Shown: positions 14,190-21,128 of the stretch, one piece after another
How the letters are laid out: each line of letters begins with the position of its first letter
Numbering within the stretch: position 1 is the stretch's first letter
From: Clostridiales bacterium
Lineage (GTDB): Bacteria > Bacillota > Clostridia > Christensenellales > Pumilibacteraceae
Length of the DNA: 23,206 nt
Assembly: GCA_029069015.1 (NCBI GenBank)
Contig: JAIEBL010000303.1
Span: 1 to 23,206 of the forward strand
Direction: 5' to 3'
Made by a program: the position numbers and the translations under genes
The notes under the pieces: model-generated
Told to the model about the DNA's origin: nothing
The model's database searches: none
Seen by the model: the letters and a program-made list of their open reading frames with translations, nothing else

Positions 14190-14263
14190 GTTTTGGGATA
14201 TGCGAATAGGGTTTGCGAATACATATATCCTATCGGAATAAAAGAACATCGGAGGCGAAAGAA

Positions 14264-14509
14264 ATGGAAATCAAGGTTTGTATCGGGTCGTCTTGCCATC
14301 TTCGCGGCAGCTATGACGTGATCGAAAAGCTGAAAGCGTTGATTGCGGAGAACAATCTTTCCGAAAAGGTCGTGCTCAAAGCAAGCTTTTGTTTGGGCAG
14401 ATGCGGCACGGGCGTTACCGTCGTATCGGACGGCGATGATTTTTGGGAGAACGCGACGCCCGACACGATCGAGCAGCTCTTTGCCGAAAAAGTGCTTGCC
14501 CGTGTATAG
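14264..14509 (+). CDS. Thioredoxin-like [2Fe-2S] ferredoxin
   Basis: This 81-residue electron carrier has a thioredoxin-like fold, related to the NuoE/HymA C-terminal domain. The four cluster cysteines are visible as C6-x4-C11 (in VCIGSSCHLRGS) and C43-x3-C47 (in FCLGRCGTGV). The start at 14264 is chosen because GGAGG lies nine bases before it; an upstream in-frame start has no ribosome site. It is the first gene of the operon, and its stop overlaps the ribosome site of the hydrogenase-like gene 12 bases later. In family terms such proteins pass electrons to or from [FeFe] hydrogenases and complex I-like modules. Partnership with the next gene is inferred from position. Confidence 0.93.
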   Translation: MEIKVCIGSSCHLRGSYDVIEKLKALIAENNLSEKVVLKASFCLGRCGTGVTVVSDGDDFWENATPDTIEQLFAEKVLARV

Positions 14510-14521
14510 GGGGACGTATCC

Positions 14522-16222
14522 ATGCACGTAGAATATCTGAATTTCCAATCGGAAAGCTGCAAAAACTGCTACAAGTGCTTGCGCGAGTGCCCCGTGAAGG
14601 CGATCACCGTTCTGGGCGATCGGGCGCGCATTCGTGAAGACCTGTGCGTGCTTTGCGGACATTGCACGTACGCTTGCAGCTTCAATGCCAAAAAAGTCGT
14701 AGACGATACGGCGGCGGTGAAAAAACTGCTCGGCGGCAAGAAGAAAGTGATCGCTTCCGTTGCGCCCGCGTTCGTATCGAGCTTTGCGCCCGACTTCGGC
14801 GCGTTCAAGTCCGCGCTCTTAAAGCTCGGCTTTGCCGACGCGTTCGAGACGGCGGAAGGCGCGCGCGAAGTGACCGAGTGCTACCGTAAGCTTTTAGACG
14901 GCGGCGCATATAAGAACCTGATCGCATCGGCGTGCCCCTCGATCGTGCGCCTCATCGAAATCTACTATCCCGACGCGCTCAAATATCTTGCGCCCGTCGA
15001 TTCGCCCATGGTGGCGCACGCGCGCATGTTGCATGAGCGGTATCCCGACTGCAAGGTCGTCTTTATCGGACCTTGTATCGCCAAAAAACGCGAGGCGGAC
15101 GAGAGCGGCATGATCGACTTTGCCCTCACGTTCGAGGAACTCAGTCGCCTCTTTGAAGAAAAGGGGATCGACCCCGCCGCCGAGCCGTCCACTTTGGTTT
15201 TGGAAACGGAGCGGAACACGGCGCGCAATTACCCCATCAACAGCGGTATCATCAAGTCGTTCAACGTGTATTCGGACGGCTACGAGTACGTGAGCGTGGA
15301 CGGACTTGCCCGCGCAAAAGAAGTGCTCGCCAACATCGACACGCTCTCGGGCATGTTCATCGAAATGCACGCGTGCGAGTTCTCGTGCATCAACGGGCCG
15401 TGCGCGTTACATAAAGAAAAAGGCGGCTTTATCAAAGCGACCGAAACGGTGCGCGCCTACGCAAAGACGGGCAGCGCGGCGCAAGTCCCGCCCAGCGAGC
15501 TGTCGTTCGCGCACAAATACGAAAAGAAAAAGAACGCGAACAAAGTGCCGAGCGAGGAAGAGATCCGCAAAGTGCTTGCCGCAACGGGCAAGACGCGCGT
15601 AGAAGACGAACTCAACTGCGGCGCGTGCGGCTACAACACCTGCCGCGAAAAAGCGATCGCCGTCTTAAACGGCATGGCGGAGATCAGCATGTGCGTACCT
15701 TTTATGCGCGAGCGTGCAGAAGGGCTTAGCTACGACATCATTCAGAACAGCCCGAACGGCATTATCGCGGTAGACGAAAACTTCGTGATCGCGCAGATCA
15801 ACGAAAAGGCGGCGCAGCTCATCGGCGCGGAACGTAAGCTTGCAAAAGGCGAGGCGCTCGACCGCTTCTACAACCCCGCCGATTTCTACATGGCGGCGGC
15901 GGGCGAGATCATCACGCGTCGCAAAATATTTATCGACAAAACGTCCGCTTGGGTGGAAATGACGATCCGTAAGGTGACGGGCGACATGCTGTTCTGCATT
16001 ATGAAGGACATCACCGCGGATATGAAGTACCGTGACCGCCTCGATCAGATCAAAGCCGAAACGGTGGAAGCGGCAAATCGCGTCGTCAGCAAACAGATGA
16101 GCGTCGTACAGGAGATCGCGTCGCTGCTCGGCGAAACGACCGCCGAAACCAAGATCGCGCTCTTAAAGCTGCGCGACACGCTGACCAAAGAAAGCGTCGG
16201 CGACGATCCGGAGAACGCATAA
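14522..16222 (+). CDS. Sensory [FeFe] hydrogenase-like protein with PAS domain (group C-like)
   Basis: This 566-residue protein has, in order: two [4Fe-4S] ferredoxin motifs (C13, 16, 19, 23 and C42, 45, 48, 52); an H-cluster domain (about 75-330); a further Fe-S motif CGACGYNTC (C366, 369, 374, 391); a PAS domain (about 405-505); and a short helical tail. The H-cluster motifs are altered. L1 reads ASACPS, where alanine (A137) replaces the proton-relay cysteine and C138 is the ligand. L2 is GPCIAKK (C185), and L3 is HACEFSCINGPC (C285, C289). Loss of the relay cysteine together with a PAS domain and an adjacent phosphatase is the known hallmark of sensory hydrogenases such as Thermotoga HydS. 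It probably senses hydrogen or redox state rather than turning over quickly. Confidence 0.92.
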   Translation: MHVEYLNFQSESCKNCYKCLRECPVKAITVLGDRARIREDLCVLCGHCTYACSFNAKKVVDDTAAVKKLLGGKKKVIASVAPAFVSSFAPDFGAFKSALLKLGFADAFETAEGAREVTECYRKLLDGGAYKNLIASACPSIVRLIEIYYPDALKYLAPVDSPMVAHARMLHERYPDCKVVFIGPCIAKKREADESGMIDFALTFEELSRLFEEKGIDPAAEPSTLVLETERNTARNYPINSGIIKSFNVYSDGYEYVSVDGLARAKEVLANIDTLSGMFIEMHACEFSCINGPCALHKEKGGFIKATETVRAYAKTGSAAQVPPSELSFAHKYEKKKNANKVPSEEEIRKVLAATGKTRVEDELNCGACGYNTCREKAIAVLNGMAEISMCVPFMRERAEGLSYDIIQNSPNGIIAVDENFVIAQINEKAAQLIGAERKLAKGEALDRFYNPADFYMAAAGEIITRRKIFIDKTSAWVEMTIRKVTGDMLFCIMKDITADMKYRDRLDQIKAETVEAANRVVSKQMSVVQEIASLLGETTAETKIALLKLRDTLTKESVGDDPENA

Positions 16223-16235
16223 GGTGGGCGCGCGT

Positions 16236-17396
16236 ATGGACGTTATCGAATACGGACGCGTTTCGCTCAACAAAAAGGGCGAAGAGCTCTGCGGCGACAA
16301 TGTGGAAGTCATCAAGGGCGAGGACGGCACCTGCACGTTCGTGCTTGCCGACGGCTTGGGAAGCGGCGTGAAAGCGAATATCCTTTCCAAGCTGACCGCC
16401 AAAATTCTTTGCACGCTTGCGGCGGCGAAAGTGCCGCTCGACGAGTGTATCGACACGATCACGGGAAGCCTTCCCGTGTGTAAGGTGCGCGGCGTGGCGT
16501 ATTCCACGTTTACGCTCCTCATTCTCTCACCCGACGGCGACGGGTACTTGGCGGAGTTTGACAACCCGCCCGCGATCCTCTTGCACGAGGGCGTTGCCGT
16601 ACCCTTGGAGCGAGTGGAACGCAACTATGACAATAAAAAACTCTACATCAGCAAAGTGCACTTGACGCGCGGCGACTGCCTGCTTGCGTTTTCGGACGGC
16701 GTGGTGCACGCGGGCGTGGAGCAGACGCTCAACTTCGGTTGGGACATCAAAGAGATCCGCGAGTTTGCCGAAATTCAGTACGACGAAGCGCTTTCGGCGC
16801 AGACGATGGCGAGCATTATGGCGAACGCGTGCTACGAGCTGTACGGTCACCGCCCCGGCGACGACACGACCGTTCTGGCGGTCAAGTACCGTGCGCCGCT
16901 CACCGTCAATATGATGGTGGGACCTCCGTCGAGCGCGGACAGCGACGCGCTGGTCGTGCAGTCGTTCATGGCGCAGGAAGGCAAGAAGGTCGTTTGCGGC
17001 GGCACGAGCAGTCAGGTGGTGGCGCGCGAACTCGGCACGGAAGTGCGCACGAGTTTCGATTACCCCGATAAAGACGTTCCGCCCATCGGGTTCATCGACG
17101 GTATCGACCTTACGTGCGAGGGCGTGCTGACGCTCAAAAAGCTCTTGCAGTATGCCGAAAAATACGTGTCCGTTTCCGACCCCGACATTCGCATATTCAA
17201 GGGGAAGGACGGCGCAAGTCTGCTTGCAAACCTCTTGCTCATTCAGGCGAGCGCGGTCAATATCTTCGTGGGCCGCGGCGTCAACCTTGCGCACGAGGGC
17301 TTGCAGATCGACAACAAGACCAAACTCGACACGGTCGTTAAGCTTCTGAATATTTTCAAAACGCTCAACAAAACGGTGGATATCAAGTATTATTAA
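16236..17396 (+). CDS. SpoIIE/PP2C-family serine phosphatase linked to the sensory hydrogenase
   Basis: The 386-residue protein begins with a PP2C-type phosphatase domain (about 1-225). Visible motifs are GDNVEV, the metal-binding VLADGLGSGVKAN, LAFSDGVVHAG and HRPGDDTTVLAVKY, with the expected aspartates. The remaining 160 residues form a second domain with VVCGGTSSQVVAREL and IFVGRGVNLAHEG, which I recognise only as the usual tail of phosphatases encoded beside PAS hydrogenases. The ATG at 16236 follows AAGGTGGG; a GTG at 16224 overlaps that ribosome site. It probably dephosphorylates an anti-sigma-type or other regulator in response to the hydrogenase sensor. The target is not in this window. 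No membrane segment is present. Confidence 0.9.
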   Translation: MDVIEYGRVSLNKKGEELCGDNVEVIKGEDGTCTFVLADGLGSGVKANILSKLTAKILCTLAAAKVPLDECIDTITGSLPVCKVRGVAYSTFTLLILSPDGDGYLAEFDNPPAILLHEGVAVPLERVERNYDNKKLYISKVHLTRGDCLLAFSDGVVHAGVEQTLNFGWDIKEIREFAEIQYDEALSAQTMASIMANACYELYGHRPGDDTTVLAVKYRAPLTVNMMVGPPSSADSDALVVQSFMAQEGKKVVCGGTSSQVVARELGTEVRTSFDYPDKDVPPIGFIDGIDLTCEGVLTLKKLLQYAEKYVSVSDPDIRIFKGKDGASLLANLLLIQASAVNIFVGRGVNLAHEGLQIDNKTKLDTVVKLLNIFKTLNKTVDIKYY

Positions 17397-17403
17397 GGGC
17401 AGA

Positions 17404-17415
17404 CGGCGAAAGCCG
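17404..17415 (+). other. GNRA-type intercistronic hairpin
   Basis: CGGC-GAAA-GCCG begins eight bases after the phosphatase stop. It has no T-run, so it is not a terminator. It may protect or process the message. Confidence 0.4.
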
Positions 17416-17425
17416 CATCAAAAAA

Positions 17426-17457
17426 AGGAGGGGCGCACAAAAACAGCGCCGAAAAAT
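17426..17457 (+). promoter_or_regulatory. Ribosome site separated from its start by a hairpin
   Basis: AAGGAGG is at 17425-17431, but the start codon is 26 bases further on. Between them GGCGC (17432-17436) pairs with GCGCC (17446-17450) around ACAAAAACA. If this folds, the effective spacing becomes seven bases. No in-frame start codon lies in between. Confidence 0.6.
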
Positions 17458-18912
17458 ATGGACAGAGTTTTCGACACGAAAGTGCAACTTCTTAAATATA
17501 AAGCGATCAAAGCGGTCATCGAACGGGCGTACAGCGGCAAGCTGGATATGGCGCTCTACGAAATTCCCAAAGAGATTGTCCCCGGTCCGAAGTCGGACAT
17601 GCGGTGCTGCATCTACAAAGAGCGCGCCGTCATCGAAGAGCGCGTGCGCATGGCAATGGGTGGCGACAAGGACAACCCCAACGTCATCGAAACGCTGCCC
17701 GTCGCGTGCGACGAGTGCCCTATGGAAAGCTACTTCGTGACCCCCGCGTGCCGCGGCTGTATCAACCATAAATGTATGGAGGTCTGCCCCAAAGGCGCGA
17801 TATCCATGCAGGGCAAACACGCGGTCATCGATTCGGAAAAATGTATCGAGTGCGGCAAGTGCGCAAAGTCTTGCCCGTACGGCGCGATCATCGAGCTGAC
17901 GCGTCCCTGCGTCAAGGCATGTAAGATCGGCGCGCTCAAAATCAGCGACGAGAAGACGGCGCAGATCGACAACGACAAATGTGTCATGTGCGGCGCGTGC
18001 GTGTACGCTTGCCCGTTCGGCGCGATCGTGGATAAGTCGTACGTGCTCGAATGCGTAGATATCTTGAAGGAAGCGGAAAAGAGTGGTCGCAAGGTGTACG
18101 CGATCATTGCGCCCGCGATCGTCAGCCAGTTCAAGTACGCCAAGATCGAACAGATCGTAGAGGGCATCAAAAAACTCGGCTTCCATCAGGTCATCGAGAC
18201 CGCCATGGGCGCGGACATCACGCTCGGCAAGGAGATGGAAGAACTCAAAGAGCGCGACAAAATGACGACGAGCTGCTGCCCGAGTTTCGTAATGTATATC
18301 GAGCGGCATTTCCCCAAACTCGTGCCGTACATATCGACCACGCCCAGTCCCATGGTGGAAGCGGCATCGCTCATCAAGCGCACGTCGCCCGACAGTAAAG
18401 TCGTGTTTATCGGACCTTGCGCGTCCAAAAAACACGAGTACAAGCTCGAAAAGACGAACGGCGCGGTGGACTGCGTGATCTCCTTCGAGGAGCTGCAAGC
18501 GTTCCTGGACGCGCGCGGTATCGACGTTTCCACGCTTCCCGAAAGCCCCCTGAACAATGCGAGCAAATACGGACGTATCTTTGCAAAGAGCGGCGGCATC
18601 TCGCAGGGCGTAAAAGACCTTAAAGATAAGTACGGGCTTGGCGATAAAGAAGTCTGCCCGCTCGCACTCAACGGATTGGAGCAGATCCGCCTTGCCATGC
18701 TTCGCTTGAATGCGGGAAAACTCCCCGAAAACTTCCTCGAGGGCATGGCTTGCGAGGGCGGGTGCTTAAACGGTCCGCTGTGTCTGAGCCACGGCGACAA
18801 AAATATCGTAGACGTAGACAAGTACGGCGATCAGGCAAAGGAAAAGGACATCGCGGCTACGCTCACCATGTACGAAATGACAAAATCGCTTGAAGAGGGC
18901 GGCAATTTATAA
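17458..18912 (+). CDS. [FeFe] hydrogenase, group B type
   Basis: This 484-residue monomeric hydrogenase of the group B1/B3 type is likely to make or take up H2 in the cytoplasm with ferredoxin-like electron carriers. The N-terminal signature PGPKSDMRCCIYKERA and MAMGGDKDNPNVIE is characteristic. Iron-sulfur motifs follow: C84/C87, C98-x2-C-x4-C-x3-C, C129-C139 and C175-C185. The H-cluster motifs are complete. L1 is TSCCPS, with the relay cysteine C273 and ligand C274. L2 is GPCASKK (C321), and L3 is MACEGGCLNGP (C432, C436). This contrasts with the altered site in the sensory protein two genes upstream. Translation starts behind an unusual hairpin-bridged ribosome site. It lies 13 bases before purF. 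Confidence 0.95.
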   Translation: MDRVFDTKVQLLKYKAIKAVIERAYSGKLDMALYEIPKEIVPGPKSDMRCCIYKERAVIEERVRMAMGGDKDNPNVIETLPVACDECPMESYFVTPACRGCINHKCMEVCPKGAISMQGKHAVIDSEKCIECGKCAKSCPYGAIIELTRPCVKACKIGALKISDEKTAQIDNDKCVMCGACVYACPFGAIVDKSYVLECVDILKEAEKSGRKVYAIIAPAIVSQFKYAKIEQIVEGIKKLGFHQVIETAMGADITLGKEMEELKERDKMTTSCCPSFVMYIERHFPKLVPYISTTPSPMVEAASLIKRTSPDSKVVFIGPCASKKHEYKLEKTNGAVDCVISFEELQAFLDARGIDVSTLPESPLNNASKYGRIFAKSGGISQGVKDLKDKYGLGDKEVCPLALNGLEQIRLAMLRLNAGKLPENFLEGMACEGGCLNGPLCLSHGDKNIVDVDKYGDQAKEKDIAATLTMYEMTKSLEEGGNL

Positions 18913-18925
18913 CGGGAGAATATTT

Positions 18926-20293
18926 ATGCGAAAGTTGAACGAAGAATGCGGCGTACTCGGTATTTACGACAACGACGGCTTGAACGTGGCGCACTACCTC
19001 TATACGGGTCTGTTTGCGTTGCAGCACCGCGGGCAACAGAGTTGCGGTATCGTTACGAATAACGACGCGCATCTCCATCAGATCAAAGATAAGGGGCTCG
19101 TCAGCGAGGTCTTTAACGAGCAGAACCTCGCCACGCTTACGGGTAATATCGGCGTCGCGCACGTTCGGTACGCAAAAGAGGGCGATACTTCGCGCGAGAA
19201 CGCGCAACCGCTCGTGTCGCGGTACTGCAAGGGCAGTATCACGCTCGCCCATAACGGCAGCATTCTGAACGCAAACGAATTGCGGCAGGAACTGGAGAAC
19301 GGTGGCGCGATCTTCCAGTCCACCAACGAAACCGAGGTCATTATGCATCTCATCGCCATTGCCCGCACGCACACGCGGAGCATCGAAGAAGCGGTGCTCG
19401 AAGTCATGGGCAAGATCAAGGGCGCGTACAGCATGGTGCTCATGTCGCCCCGTAAACTTTTGGGTATCCGCGACCCGCAGGGCTTCCGTCCGCTGTGCTT
19501 GGGTAAGCTTGGCAACGACTATATCCTTGCGAGCGAAAGCGTGGCGTTCGACGTGATGCACGCACAGTTTATCCGCGATATCGAACCGGGCGAAGTGGTG
19601 CTCATCGAAGAGGGCGGAAAACTGACGAGCTTTAAAAATCATTGCGGGCAGAAACCCGCGCTCTGCGTGTTCGAATACGTGTACTTTGCGCGTCCCGATT
19701 CGGTCATCGACGGCGTGAGCGTATACAGCGCGCGTATCGAAGCGGGCAAGCAGCTTGCCATCACGCACCCCGTAGAAGCGGACATGGTCATCGGCGTCCC
19801 CGACAGCGGCACGAGCTTTGCGCACGGTTACGCCTTGCAGAGCGGCATTCCCTTCGGCGACGGGCTCATCCGCAACCGCTACACGGGCAGAACGTTCATC
19901 AAGCAGACGCAAGCCGAACGCGAAATGGCGGTTTCCATCAAACTCAACGTGCTTAAAAGTAACGTGGCGGGCAAGCGGATCGTCATGGTAGACGATTCGA
20001 TCGTGCGCGGTACGACCTCCAAAAACCTCATCAAAATGCTCAAAGACGCAGGCGCGACCGAAGTGCATTTGCGCATCGCAAGCCCCGCGTTCCTCTGGCC
20101 GTGCTACTACGGCACGGATATCCCCAGCCGCGAACATCTTTTCGCCGTCCGCTATTCGCAGGAAGAAATGCGCAAACAGCTCGGCGCGGACTCGCTTGGC
20201 TTCCTGCCCCTCGAATCACTCCATAAAATCGGACTCAGAGAAGACTTCGGCTATTGCAGCGCCTGCTTTATGGGCAAATACCCTGTGGAGTAA
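18926..20293 (+). CDS. purF: Amidophosphoribosyltransferase (first step of purine synthesis)
   Basis: PurF makes phosphoribosylamine from PRPP and glutamine. The 455-residue form is the Bacillus type, with a short propeptide (MRKLNEE) before the catalytic nucleophile C8. The glutaminase part shows CGVLGIYD, LQHRGQQSCG and VAHVRYAKEGD. The PRPP site is KRIVMVDDSIVRGTTS, near 350-365. The four structural [4Fe-4S] cysteines are all present: C247, C393, C444 and C447. The start at 18926 follows GGGAG, 13 bases after the group B hydrogenase stop. No other pur genes are visible in the window. Ending a hydrogenase operon is unusual for purF. The shared feature is an oxygen-labile Fe-S cluster; whether that explains the arrangement is unknown. 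Confidence 0.96.
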   Translation: MRKLNEECGVLGIYDNDGLNVAHYLYTGLFALQHRGQQSCGIVTNNDAHLHQIKDKGLVSEVFNEQNLATLTGNIGVAHVRYAKEGDTSRENAQPLVSRYCKGSITLAHNGSILNANELRQELENGGAIFQSTNETEVIMHLIAIARTHTRSIEEAVLEVMGKIKGAYSMVLMSPRKLLGIRDPQGFRPLCLGKLGNDYILASESVAFDVMHAQFIRDIEPGEVVLIEEGGKLTSFKNHCGQKPALCVFEYVYFARPDSVIDGVSVYSARIEAGKQLAITHPVEADMVIGVPDSGTSFAHGYALQSGIPFGDGLIRNRYTGRTFIKQTQAEREMAVSIKLNVLKSNVAGKRIVMVDDSIVRGTTSKNLIKMLKDAGATEVHLRIASPAFLWPCYYGTDIPSREHLFAVRYSQEEMRKQLGADSLGFLPLESLHKIGLREDFGYCSACFMGKYPVE

Positions 20294-20326
20294 AATAAAA
20301 CACTTTATAAAAAAGAAAAACGAGAG

Positions 20327-20357
20327 AAAGACCATGATTGTAAAAACATGGTCTTTT
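20327..20357 (+). terminator. Intrinsic terminator after purF
   Basis: AAAGACCATG (20327-20336) pairs perfectly with CATGGTCTTT (20347-20356), followed by T-rich sequence. It closes the operon that begins at 14264. Confidence 0.92.
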
Positions 20358-20366
20358 ATTCTCTCT

Positions 20367-20583
20367 CCGTCATTCCGAGCATAGTGCCGTAGGCACGACG
20401 AGGAATCCAGCGAAGCGCAAGTAGACTGAAAAGAGTCGTGCGGTTATCCGTACGGCTTCTGTTTTTTCATTGACGCTTTTCTTTGCCGTTTTCTTTGCGG
20501 GGAAGGCAAGAAAGACTACACTTCGCTCCCGCTCGCTAGATTCCTCGTCGCTCCGCTGCGCTTTGCTATACTCGGGATGACGG
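20367..20583. repeat. Composite palindromic repeat, copy 3
   Basis: Runs from CCGTCATTCCGAGC to CTCGGGATGACGG, with inner arms GACGAGGAATCCAGCG and CGCTAGATTCCTCGTC. The central hairpin at 20434-20457 matches those of copies 1 and 2 in place. It lacks the extra right-hand block those copies share. Confidence 0.82.
20434..20457 (+). terminator. Terminator-like hairpin inside repeat copy 3
   Basis: AGTCGTGCGG pairs with CCGTACGGCT over ten pairs (two G-T) around TTAT. TCTG and six T follow. It would act as a backup behind the purF terminator. Confidence 0.6.
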
Positions 20584-20654
20584 AACATGAGAATAGCGCA
20601 TGCTACCGCAATCATAGGGTTTTCCCTCGGGGCGAAATGACAAGGCGTCGCTTT

Positions 20655-20740
20655 CGTCATCTCGGAGACAACTTTTTGTTGAAGCAATCCAGAAGAGAAA
20701 GCAAGTTGAGGGGCTGGGCTACTTCGCTCGCAATGATGAG
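20655..20740. repeat. Degenerate palindromic repeat of the CATTGCGAG type
   Basis: CGTCATCTCGGAG and GAAGCAATCCAGA on the left, and TACTTCGCTCGCAATGATG on the right, match the element at 13862-13954 with decay. It holds no gene. Confidence 0.55.
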
Positions 20741-20790
20741 GGAGGTGGATAGCGCTACTTTATAATAAAAAGTGAATAGGTAAAAGTCAG

Positions 20791-20816
20791 CGGCGGCGGG
20801 AGAAAACCGTGGCGGC
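20791..20816. repeat. 26-base dispersed repeat, copy 2
   Basis: Same sequence as 13701-13726 with one mismatch. It ends just before the AT-rich promoter region of the last gene. Confidence 0.6.
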
Positions 20817-20858
20817 GATCCGTATCTTTTTCAATTCTTGTAGAAAATGCGAAAGCTA

Positions 20859-20887
20859 TTGACTTTTCTCTGCAAATGCAGTATACT
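20859..20887 (+). promoter_or_regulatory. Promoter of the structured leader RNA
   Basis: TTGACT at 20859-20864 and TATACT at 20882-20887, spaced 17 bases. The spacer ends in the palindrome CTGCA-AA-TGCAG (20870-20881), a possible operator. The expected start falls at about 20894, exactly the first base of the closing stem of the RNA. Confidence 0.85.
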
Positions 20888-20893
20888 AACTAT

Positions 20894-21055
20894 GCCAAAC
20901 AAACTTTACAACCCGAATTGAGGAGTGCGGGATTTTTTATACCCATTTTAAAAAAGTTCTATTTGCATATACTTTTAGAATTGGCAAAAATGCAAATTCC
21001 ATTTATGTATGTGCAGAATAGAGAGTGTTTCCGTACTACGTAAAGTTTGTTTGGC
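20894..21055 (+). ncRNA. Structured AU-rich leader or small RNA, family not recognised
   Basis: Sixteen bases at 20894-20909 are perfectly complementary to 21040-21055 and close a 162-nt RNA (P1). Inside, 20957-20972 pairs with 21007-21023 over 16 pairs, with one bulged G and two G-U pairs (P2). Within P2, GAATTG at 20978 pairs with CAAATTC at 20993-20999, with one bulged A (P3). The left internal loop holds CCCG/CGGG (20912-20931). A competing pairing, ATTTGCAT (20961-20968) with ATGCAAAT (20990-20997), would break P2. No protein frame is convincing. It matches no riboswitch I know; a 6S-like rod is possible. Confidence 0.6.
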
Positions 21056-21078
21056 GACAATCGGAGTTTGCGTTTTTC

Positions 21079-21114
21079 GTGCGCTGACTTTCGGTTGGCG
21101 CACTTTTTAATTTT
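21079..21114 (+). terminator. Terminator between the leader RNA and the lipoprotein gene
   Basis: GTGCGCTGAC (21079-21088) pairs with GTTGGCGCAC (21094-21103) over ten pairs (two G-T) around TTTCG, followed by TTTTTAATTTT. The ribosome site ACGGAGG begins at the very next base (21115). The lipoprotein gene can be read from the upstream promoter only by passing this terminator. Confidence 0.85.
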
Positions 21115-21128
21115 ACGGAGGAATCGTT

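Noticed and set aside
20894..21055. Miniature transposon defined by 16-base perfect inverted ends
   Set aside because: No flanking target duplication is visible, the left end coincides with the predicted +1, and internal strands also pair, so a structured RNA explains it better.
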